Assembly: GCA_031257075.1 (NCBI GenBank)
Contig: JAIRPM010000093.1
Span: forward strand, 1 to 5,016
Direction: 5' to 3'
Source of the DNA: Spirochaetaceae bacterium
GTDB lineage: Bacteria; Spirochaetota; Spirochaetia; Treponematales; Breznakiellaceae
DNA length: 5,016 nucleotides
In this document: one piece after another, positions 1 through 4,998 of the stretch
Position numbering within the stretch: the stretch's first letter is position 1
Layout of the letters: every line of letters begins with the position of its first letter
The notes under the pieces: model-generated
What the model was told of the DNA's origin: nothing
What the model saw: only the letters and a program-made list of their open reading frames with translations
Databases searched by the model: none
Made by a program: the position numbers and the translations under genes

Positions 1-116
1 GCATCCGCAACGTTTTTTCCTATAGCGCAAACTTTGAAATCGGTTTCGACCGAGAGGCTTGACCTTACACAATCAGCGACCGATATTTGGCTATCCACGA
101 TAACGACTTTAATCAT
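1..116 (-). CDS. Response regulator, receiver domain N-terminus (partial)
   Basis: Only the first 38 codons are present, and the gene runs off the left edge. The protein begins MIKVVIVDSQISVADCVRSS, which is the first beta strand, acidic pocket and first helix of a CheY-like receiver domain. The spacing is like that of NarL/LuxR-type regulators, whose first lines read roughly 'IKVLIVDDH..VREGL'. D8 is one of the acidic pocket residues. The usual second acidic residue is a serine (S9). The phosphoacceptor aspartate and any output domain lie outside the window, so the DNA-binding class is not shown. I chose the ATG at 114-116 because an AAAAGG purine run ends six bases before it. Another in-frame ATG at 120-122 directly abuts that run and would leave no spacing. 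The gene is on the same strand as the SulP transporter, about 157 bp downstream of it, and probably has its own promoter in the AT-rich gap. Confidence 0.72.
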   Translation of the reverse strand, partial: MIKVVIVDSQISVADCVRSSLSVETDFKVCAIGKNVAD

Positions 117-135
117 AGGCATCCTTTTTACTAAC

Positions 136-154
136 AATAATGGTTACTATTATT
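136..154. promoter_or_regulatory. 19-bp palindrome, Fur-box-like candidate operator
   Basis: AATAATGGT-T-ACTATTATT is a palindrome with eight Watson-Crick pairs and one G-T pair around a central T. It sits 20 bases upstream of the response-regulator start codon on the minus strand, in an AT-rich stretch where that gene's promoter should lie. By eye, 13 of 19 positions match the classical Fur box GATAATGATAATCATTATC. A minus-strand TTGTCA at 162-167 could be a -35 element just upstream, which would place the palindrome over the -10 region, but no good -10 at normal spacing is visible. The regulator identity is inference. Another family of dimeric repressors, or the response regulator itself, could be the ligand. 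Confidence 0.42.
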
Positions 155-273
155 AAATATTTGACAAGCAAAAAGGTTTCACTTTGCAGGTTAATGACGG
201 GGTAAATTTGTAAAATTAAACTTGAGGCGTTGCCAGAGCGAGTGCTCACATAGGACGCGGAACGGGCGGCGTG

Positions 274-1956
274 TTATAAGGCCAATGCCGCTTCGAGCGA
301 ACTTACCACATTGCCCTCACCTATCAGGTCAAAAAAGCCTGATTTGGCAAGGGCTGAACGCGGCTGGTCATGCGCTTCGGCTATGACAAGCGCAATTTTC
401 TTTTTCTTACAGTTGAGGAAGAGGGATTCGAGCGCGGCAATGCCGGTGGAATCAATAGCGGGAACGCTGCGCATCCGCAAAACAATTTTCTTCGGGGTTT
501 TTGACATGCGCCGCAGCGTATTTTGCAGCATATCCGCTACGCCAAAAAAGAACGGCCCGTTGATTTCATAAACTTCGATATCTTGTTTGGCAAGATTTCG
601 TATAAATTCGGAATCTTTGTTGTCATGGCCAAACGCCAATTGATGAATCACTTCGTCGTTTTCGGCTTTGATACCCGCTACTTCTATCATACGCCGCATA
701 AAAAGAAATAGCGCGAGTACAAACCCCACTCCCACCGCAAAAGTCAAATCCACGACTACCGTCAGTACAAACGTAGTTACCATCACGGACACATCGCTTT
801 TTGTCGCCGTTCTGACGATGCGGATAAAACGCGGCATGTTGCTCATATCCCACGAAACAACCATAAGGACGGCGGAAAGGCAGGCCAGCGGAATCTGCTC
901 GGCGGCAGGTGCCACGAACAGTACAAAAAACATAAGCGTCGCCGTGTGAACAATACCGGACACAGGGCTTACCGCCCCTGATTTGATATTTGTCGCTGTA
1001 CGGGCAATCGCGCCGGTCGCCGGAATTCCGCCAAAAATACCGGCCGCTATATTGCCTATCCCCTGCGCTATCAATTCAGTATTGGAATTGTGGTTGTCGC
1101 CGGTCATACTGTCCGCGACAACGGCGGACAGGAGGCTTTCTATGGCGGCCAAAAGCGCGATGGTAACGGCATCGGGAAAAACATCAACAATCACTTCCCA
1201 ACTAATAGGCGGTATAACCGGCAACGGAATTGCGCGGGGAATGCCGCCAAACCGGCTGGCAATAGTTTCAACATCCACGCCGCCAAAGTAGATAATCAGC
1301 GTAACGAAGAATACGGCGGCAACCGCGCCGGGCACCTGCGGAAAAAAGACCCTTAAAATGATGATGATAATAACCGTGCCGGCACCGGCAGCAAGAGCCG
1401 GCATCTCCAGCGTACCGAGCGCGTGGAAATATTCCACCCACCGCGTAAAAAATTCCGGCGAACTCACCGCGATATCCAGTCCAAGGAAATCTTTTACCTG
1501 CTGAGAAAAAATGATAACCCCGATGCCGGCGGTAAAACCGGTTGTTACAGGATAAGGAATGTACTTGATAAATTTGCCAAGCCCGCACAGCCCCATAACG
1601 CAGAGAAGCAGCCCGGCAATAACGGTCGCGGCAAGAAGGCCGCCCATCCCATGCTTGCCGATAACGGCAAAAATGATGACAACAAAAGCGCCGGTAGGCC
1701 CGCCTATTTGATAACGGCTGCCGCCCAGCGCGCTAATGAAAAAACCCGCGATGATGGCCGTCCACAAACCCTGCGCCGGCGTCCCCCCCGCGGCAATGCT
1801 AAAAGCCATAGCAAGCGGCAGCGCGACAATGCCGACTATTATGCCCGAAACACAATCCTTGCCAAAAAGGCGCGGCGTATAGGCCAGCCGCCCGTTAAAC
1901 AGTTCTACCGTGCGCGGGATAAGGTCTTTTGTGTTAAACAGTTTAAATTGCCGCAT
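274..1956 (-). CDS. SulP-family anion transporter with C-terminal STAS domain
   Basis: This complete 560-residue protein is a usual length for bacterial SulP (SLC26-type) inner-membrane transporters, which carry sulfate, bicarbonate or dicarboxylates, often as symporters. The membrane core spans roughly residues 30-425. It includes ALPLAMAF (45-52), the GGPTGA turn (85-90), the conserved ESLLSAVVADSMTG helix (273-286) and GGIPATGAIARTATN (309-323), all hallmarks of the family. A cytoplasmic STAS domain follows at about 455-555, with the motif PAIDSTG at 499-505. The DSTG serine (S503) lines up with the serine phosphorylated in anti-sigma antagonists such as SpoIIAA. The start ATG has a GGAAG Shine-Dalgarno six bases upstream (1963-1967 on the plus strand). 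The gene is divergent from atpB. The substrate cannot be read from sequence alone. Co-location with a carbonic anhydrase or sulfate-assimilation genes would have helped, but none is present. Confidence 0.93.
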   Translation of the reverse strand: MRQFKLFNTKDLIPRTVELFNGRLAYTPRLFGKDCVSGIIVGIVALPLAMAFSIAAGGTPAQGLWTAIIAGFFISALGGSRYQIGGPTGAFVVIIFAVIGKHGMGGLLAATVIAGLLLCVMGLCGLGKFIKYIPYPVTTGFTAGIGVIIFSQQVKDFLGLDIAVSSPEFFTRWVEYFHALGTLEMPALAAGAGTVIIIIILRVFFPQVPGAVAAVFFVTLIIYFGGVDVETIASRFGGIPRAIPLPVIPPISWEVIVDVFPDAVTIALLAAIESLLSAVVADSMTGDNHNSNTELIAQGIGNIAAGIFGGIPATGAIARTATNIKSGAVSPVSGIVHTATLMFFVLFVAPAAEQIPLACLSAVLMVVSWDMSNMPRFIRIVRTATKSDVSVMVTTFVLTVVVDLTFAVGVGFVLALFLFMRRMIEVAGIKAENDEVIHQLAFGHDNKDSEFIRNLAKQDIEVYEINGPFFFGVADMLQNTLRRMSKTPKKIVLRMRSVPAIDSTGIAALESLFLNCKKKKIALVIAEAHDQPRSALAKSGFFDLIGEGNVVSSLEAALAL

Positions 1957-1958
1957 AA

Positions 1959-1972
1959 ACTACTTCCGTAGT
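1959..1972 (-). promoter_or_regulatory. Hairpin carrying the SulP gene Shine-Dalgarno in a GNRA loop
   Basis: On the minus-strand transcript the sequence reads ACTAC-GGAA-GTAGT and then TTATG. The five-base stem closes a GGAA tetraloop, which fits the stable GNRA class, and the loop bases are the core of the Shine-Dalgarno sequence. The start codon follows two bases after the stem. The stem is seen directly. That it tunes translation of the transporter is inference. Confidence 0.35.
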
Positions 1973-1976
1973 ATAA
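1967..1976. repeat. 10-bp direct repeat CGTAGTATAA, copy 1 of 2
   Basis: CGTAGTATAA occurs here and again at 2058-2067, so one copy flanks each end of the divergent intergenic region. The minus strand contains TATACT, which resembles a -10 element. If used for the SulP gene it would start transcription inside the Shine-Dalgarno, so it is a poor promoter for that gene. The plus strand offers TTGCCG (1948-1953), 18 bases, then TATAAC (1972-1977) as a weak candidate promoter toward atpB. Confidence 0.3.
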
Positions 1977-2000
1977 CCGGAAATCATTTCTATGAATAGC

Positions 2001-2018
2001 GGCCGCATTACGGCGGCC
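2001..2018. other. GC-rich hairpin in the divergent intergenic region
   Basis: GGCCGC-ATTACG-GCGGCC gives a perfect six-base all-GC stem with a six-base loop. It lies between the divergent SulP and atpB genes. There is no T run on either strand, so it does not look like an intrinsic terminator. It could lie in the 5' leader of either gene or be a protein-binding palindrome. The left arm overlaps a NotI site (GCGGCCGC, 1999-2006), which is natural sequence here as far as can be seen. Confidence 0.35.
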
Positions 2019-2057
2019 CAATTCGAAATGCCTCCCTAGCATAAATTTGCAAAAAAG

Positions 2058-2067
2058 CGTAGTATAA
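2058..2067. repeat. 10-bp direct repeat CGTAGTATAA, copy 2 of 2, possible atpB -10
   Basis: This is the second copy of the 10-mer, five bases before the GTG start of atpB. TAGTAT at 2060-2065 could act as a -10 box. A transcript starting about seven bases later would begin at or next to the GTG, giving a leaderless mRNA, which would fit the missing Shine-Dalgarno. No convincing -35 is visible at the expected distance, so this is tentative. Confidence 0.28.
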
Positions 2068-2072
2068 ACGCC

Positions 2073-2816
2073 GTGGAAAATGTAACTGAAAGTTATGTAT
2101 TTGCAAGCCTCACGATAGGCGGCAAGGAAGTGCCGTTCATTACAGACGCGGTCGTGGTTAGTTGGCTCATTATGGCCGTTCTTATCATAGCGTCGTTCAT
2201 TCTCACCCGCAAACTAAAAAAAATCCCCGGCAGCGCACAAAACTTTGCCGAAAGCGTTGTAGAATTGATAAGCGGCATTTGCAAAAACACGATAGGCCAT
2301 CATTGGGAAGGGTTTGTTCCCTACATCGGCACCGTGCTTCTCTATATTGCCCTTTGCAATGTCGCGGGAATTTTCAACATAATTCCAACCGGTGAATTTT
2401 TTTCCAAATATATGCATATCACGGCGCTGGAACACTTTGAATTTCCCATTCGGCCGCCCACGAAGAATTTTAACGTTACCCTCTGCCTAGCGTTTATGTC
2501 GATGGCCATCGTCATCTTCAATGAATTCCGGCACAAAGGTTTCAAAGGCTGGTTAAGAGGGTTCTACCGGCCCCTGCCTATCAACGGCTTTGTCAAAGCG
2601 CTTGATTATGTGATACGACCAACTTCACTTTGCCTCCGTCTTTTCGGCAATATACTCGGCGGTTTTATCGTGCTTGAACTGGTTTACGCCGCGTTCCCGC
2701 CCGCCGCTCCCGCGATAGCCGGCATCTACTTTGACCTGTTTGACGGCTGCCTGCAAGCCTATGTATTCGTTTTCCTCACTATGGTCTACTTGCAAGAAGC
2801 CATGGAAACAGAATAA
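2073..2816 (+). CDS. atpB: F-type ATP synthase F0 subunit a
   Basis: This 247-residue membrane protein forms the two half-channels that pass H+ or Na+ to the c-ring in the inner membrane. Family marks are the PPTKNFNVTLCLAF helix (128-141), the essential arginine R189 in LCLRLFGN (equivalent to E. coli R210), N193, and the last helix LQAYVFVFLTMVYLQEA (227-243) with Q228 equivalent to E. coli Q252. The position of E. coli E219 is F198, and that of H245 is D221. E202 and D224 are additional nearby acids. The start is GTG, with an in-frame stop at 2037-2039 and no ATG, GTG or TTG between, so it is essentially forced. There is no Shine-Dalgarno upstream. The usual partner atpE does not follow. 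Instead a convergent gene ends 45 bases downstream, so the gene appears monocistronic. Confidence 0.95.
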   Translation: MENVTESYVFASLTIGGKEVPFITDAVVVSWLIMAVLIIASFILTRKLKKIPGSAQNFAESVVELISGICKNTIGHHWEGFVPYIGTVLLYIALCNVAGIFNIIPTGEFFSKYMHITALEHFEFPIRPPTKNFNVTLCLAFMSMAIVIFNEFRHKGFKGWLRGFYRPLPINGFVKALDYVIRPTSLCLRLFGNILGGFIVLELVYAAFPPAAPAIAGIYFDLFDGCLQAYVFVFLTMVYLQEAMETE

Positions 2817-2820
2817 TCGC

Positions 2821-2840
2821 GCCCGCAAAATCCGGCGGGC
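2821..2840. terminator. Hairpin between convergent genes, possible two-way terminator
   Basis: GCCCGC-AAAATCCG-GCGGGC forms a six-base GC stem with an eight-base loop in the 45-base gap between atpB and the convergent barrel-protein gene. On the plus strand it begins four bases after the atpB stop. The plus-strand tail (ATTTCCCTTT) and the minus-strand tail (GCGATTATTC) are only moderately T-rich. Its position is right for a shared terminator, but its strength is doubtful. Confidence 0.5.
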
Positions 2841-2861
2841 ATTTCCCTTTAATTCTCCGCC

Positions 2862-4607
2862 CTAAAAAGAAAAAACCGTTTTTGCCGTAAATGAATACGA
2901 AAAACTGCCTCCCGGTTTTCCATCTATTCTCGCGCTTACAGTCCCCCATTTGTGTTTTATTGAAGCCGTATAGGCGCTTTTCCATACAGGCCCCTTTTTT
3001 TCGGAGTCTTCACATATCGCGGATGCCTTCAGATATAAAAACGAATAGGCAAATCCCAAATCCAGAGTTAATTTGCTTGCGGCAAATTCATGCATATCCG
3101 CCGGATTGGGATACGGCATAATAAGGCTTTCAGGTTCCGCAAAGGTAACGCCGTCCCAAGCGTATTTGACGGCAGGCCGGAAAGGGCCGGCGCGAAAAAC
3201 GGCGGCGGCTTCAAAGCCGTCTTTGATAGAATCCGGCCGCACGCCATCCCTCTCAAACGCAAAACTTAGACTGGTAATATTTAGGCTGCCGCGCCCCAAT
3301 ACGGGAAAATGGTAATAAAAGGAAGTCTTGCTGCGGTCAAAAGGCTCGCCCAATGCGGAGGCAGTCAATGTTGTTAGCGCTTTGAATGCCATTGACCGTT
3401 TCCCTTTCCACTCAAACTGCGAACCGGCGCGAAAACGCGCTCCGCTTACCGCGCCATCGCTCCCGGAAAAACGGCTTCCCGCGCTTTCGGCGGCGAGAGA
3501 AAAATTCCAAGGCCTGTATCCGGCGCGAAAAACGCCGTTCGCATACAACCCATCCCCTTGCGCAAACGTCCGGGAAAGAGCCGTATCGCCGGCGAAACTT
3601 ACCCATGGATTTGAAAACACAAGGCTTCCCGCATAAAATTCAAAATCGCGTTCCGGCAGACGCGGTTTATCCTGAAACCAAGTTGTTGCCGGCCGTTCTT
3701 CAAGTTTTTGATTTTTGTAAAAACCCTCAGCGGCAAGGCTGACCTTTGGGGTGAACGCATAGCGCACACCCGCCGTCCAATCCGCCGGCTGCCCGTCATG
3801 TACATACGAAGCGGCATATACGTTTACCGGTGCCGAAGCCGGTAATGACAATTGCGCGAAAAGCGTCCTATCAGGTTCCGTATCGAGCGCTGACGACAAG
3901 TCGGCACCGGAAGATTTATGCGCCTCAAAAAAAGGAAGATTATGCGCCCATAGGTTTTTGGTGCGGTTCATAAGCCCCCACCTGTTTATACCGCCATATA
4001 ACAGCCGCGCGTCAAAAGTCTTTTGATAAAGCCCCAGCCCGAAGTCCTGCCGCGCTTCGTTTGTTTCCTCCCATGGCATCCCCGGCCGGCGGTCAAACCC
4101 TTGCGCCCGTACCGTAAATTCTCCCGGCAGGCGCACTTTGATACCGGCATAATTGATAAGATTTTTATCAGGGATCCATTTAACTTTCCATTCGATATTC
4201 GCGCCTACCGGTTTTGGTTGAGCGGAAGAGGCTGTTTTTACAGCCGGCACGCCAAGCAGCGTACTCTGTTTCCCGTCCGCAAGCGCCGTGTCTTTTTGAC
4301 CGGCTTTTTTTTTCTTGCCCTTTGCCGGTTTTTCAGCCGGGGTTTTTTCGTTCTTTTTGGTTTGCGCGCGCGGTTTTTTGGATTTTGCCTGCCGTGAAGA
4401 ACGGGAATTTTTCGTAATGCCTCCATCGGCACCCTCAACACCCGATGCCGCCGCACCCGCCGCCGCGGCTGTAATGCCTGATACTGCCGCGGATTGATTT
4501 TTTCTTGCCCGCAGCGCGGCTGCCGCAGGGCCGGTAATATGCCCATTACAACACAAGCATACTCCGGCAAGTACAACAGCGCTCGTTTTTATGATTAGTT
4601 CTCTCAT
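2862..4607 (-). CDS. Putative outer-membrane beta-barrel protein with lysine-rich N-terminal region
   Basis: I do not recognise a named family for this 581-residue protein. Residues 1-32 look like an export signal: basic start MRELIIK, a hydrophobic stretch TSAVVLAGVCLCC, then a small-residue region. Cysteines at 17, 19 and 20 do not fit a standard lipobox. Residues 40-60 are Ala/Gly-rich. Residues 68-116 are strongly basic and Lys/Pro-rich and probably disordered. From about 137 to the end the protein shows alternating hydrophobic/polar segments rich in aromatic residues and Gly/Asn turns. It ends in SYSFTAKTVFSF, with the terminal phenylalanine expected of barrels inserted by the BAM machinery. 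It is probably a porin or surface barrel, with the basic stretch in the periplasm. The style recalls uncharacterised Treponema membrane proteins, which is an impression only. The start ATG has only AGAAG one base upstream, a weak site. The gene is convergent with atpB. Confidence 0.72.
   Translation of the reverse strand: MRELIIKTSAVVLAGVCLCCNGHITGPAAAALRARKNQSAAVSGITAAAAGAAASGVEGADGGITKNSRSSRQAKSKKPRAQTKKNEKTPAEKPAKGKKKKAGQKDTALADGKQSTLLGVPAVKTASSAQPKPVGANIEWKVKWIPDKNLINYAGIKVRLPGEFTVRAQGFDRRPGMPWEETNEARQDFGLGLYQKTFDARLLYGGINRWGLMNRTKNLWAHNLPFFEAHKSSGADLSSALDTEPDRTLFAQLSLPASAPVNVYAASYVHDGQPADWTAGVRYAFTPKVSLAAEGFYKNQKLEERPATTWFQDKPRLPERDFEFYAGSLVFSNPWVSFAGDTALSRTFAQGDGLYANGVFRAGYRPWNFSLAAESAGSRFSGSDGAVSGARFRAGSQFEWKGKRSMAFKALTTLTASALGEPFDRSKTSFYYHFPVLGRGSLNITSLSFAFERDGVRPDSIKDGFEAAAVFRAGPFRPAVKYAWDGVTFAEPESLIMPYPNPADMHEFAASKLTLDLGFAYSFLYLKASAICEDSEKKGPVWKSAYTASIKHKWGTVSARIDGKPGGSFSYSFTAKTVFSF
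4305..4313 (-). repeat. Nine-base A tract in coding strand
   Basis: The coding strand reads AAG followed by nine A residues, encoding K98-K101 of the barrel protein. Homopolymers of this length in surface-protein genes can slip during replication. Loss of one base would move translation into a frame that closes near 4238, leaving no barrel domain. Whether it varies cannot be told from one sequence. Confidence 0.6.
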
Positions 4608-4663
4608 ACTTCTATAACGCTTTGACGGTGTTTTTTGCTTTGTTTTGGGGAATAAATTCGGTT
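4608..4663. other. Upstream region of the barrel-protein gene
   Basis: This short AT-rich gap should contain the minus-strand promoter of the barrel gene. TTATAG (plus-strand 4612-4617) resembles a -10 but is too close to the start codon for a normal leader, and I see no -35 at standard spacing. No confident promoter can be placed. Confidence 0.25.
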
Positions 4664-4667
4664 GTGA

Positions 4668-4779
4668 GTAGTGGATAGTAAGTAGAATTTCAGGGCGGTA
4701 TATCAGGTTCTAACGAAGATATCAACAGTTGAACTGATATATCATCTTGAACTTCTACCCACTACCAGCTGTTTACTAC
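4668..4779. repeat. Palindromic interspersed repeat, copy 1
   Basis: This is an imperfect inverted repeat of about 112 bp. The left arm (4668-4709) pairs with the right arm (4731-4779): GTAGAA (4682-4687) with TTCTAC (4753-4758), TTCA with TGAA, and GGTATATCAG (4697-4706) with CTGATATATC (4734-4743), allowing G-T pairs. A loop of about 20 bases lies in the centre. It shares AGAATTTCAGG, GAACTTCT and CCACTA with copy 2 in the same order. No transposase or open reading frame is inside. It resembles a MITE- or REP-like non-autonomous element. Family identity is inference. Confidence 0.7.
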
Positions 4780-4822
4780 AAAAAACAGGAAGCGGAACAA
4801 CAAACTGCCGTTCCACTTCCTG
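4780..4822 (-). terminator. Strong intrinsic terminator, minus strand
   Basis: CAGGAAGCGGAAC (4786-4798) and GTTCCACTTCCTG (4810-4822) form a 13-base stem with an 11-base loop. On the minus-strand RNA the single odd pair becomes a G-U wobble, so the stem is fully paired, and it is followed by six U residues (plus-strand A run 4780-4785). On the plus strand the same position is a C-A mismatch and no T run follows. It therefore ends leftward transcription, most likely of the gene entering from the right edge. Confidence 0.82.
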
Positions 4823-4849
4823 AAAAAGGCTTGCTGAGAAGAATTAAAG

Positions 4850-4943
4850 CAGTGAGATAGTGAGCAGAATTTCAGGCCGATATATCGGTATTAAAGAACC
4901 AAATATACTGCCCGAACTTCTGTCCACTATCCACTGTTCACTG
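4850..4943. repeat. Palindromic interspersed repeat, copy 2
   Basis: The left arm 4850-4888 pairs with the right arm 4900-4936. CAGTG plus GATAGTG (4850-4862, one bulged A) pairs with CACTATCCACTG (4925-4936), and CAGAA-TTC (4865-4873) pairs with GAACTTCTG (4914-4922). The left arm also contains the perfect 12-bp palindrome CCGATATATCGG (4877-4888 within the arm). The right end carries an extra TTCACTG. It is clearly related to copy 1, and the two lie in the same orientation about 70 bp apart, separated by the terminator. Confidence 0.72.
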
Positions 4944-4998
4944 TCTCAGCGTAGGCCACTTTCCTTGCGGAAGACCGCCGAAGTCCCATACAGTGTTA
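4938..4998 (-). CDS. C-terminal end of a leftward gene (partial, unknown)
   Basis: Reading leftward from the biological end of the contig, a frame gives LNTVWDFGGLPQGKWPTLRQ and then TGA at 4938-4940. The WDF...G...WPTL pattern resembles the last line of repeat-rich bacterial surface proteins (GLUG-like or adhesin repeats ending in 'W.F....G.YP.L'). That resemblance is by eye and rests on 20 residues. The strong minus-strand terminator downstream supports a leftward gene here. The stop codon and the last two codons lie in or beside the second palindromic repeat. Beyond 4998 the frame continues into adapter bases and should not be translated. Confidence 0.42.

Noticed and set aside
161..166. 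Perfect TTGACA -35 box on the plus strand
   Set aside because: No -10 is present at 16-18 bases and there is no plus-strand gene downstream, so it is probably chance.
226..247. Small stems GGC-GTT-GCC and GAGC-GAGT-GCTC downstream of the SulP stop
   Set aside because: Stems of three and four bases with no adjacent T run are too weak to call a terminator.
471..480. GCATCCGCAA shared with positions 1-10
   Set aside because: The two copies lie in different reading frames of unrelated genes and the flanks do not match, so this is chance.
1423..1971. A 182-codon plus-strand open frame opposite the SulP gene
   Set aside because: It is antisense to a clearly conserved transporter, its product is a low-complexity mix of Arg, Lys, Asn and Pro, and it has no recognisable domain. 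It is a shadow of the real gene.
1999..2006. NotI site as a sign of cloning-vector sequence
   Set aside because: The flanks are ordinary intergenic sequence between two intact genes, and no polylinker neighbours are present.
4023..4397. A 124-codon plus-strand open frame opposite the barrel gene, rich in Phe
   Set aside because: The Phe/Leu-rich stretch is the complement of the lysine-rich coding region and its A tracts. There is no supporting start site or family resemblance.
4668..4943. Possible CRISPR array or tandem repeat
   Set aside because: There are only two large palindromic units with related sequence throughout and no short identical repeats separated by unique spacers.
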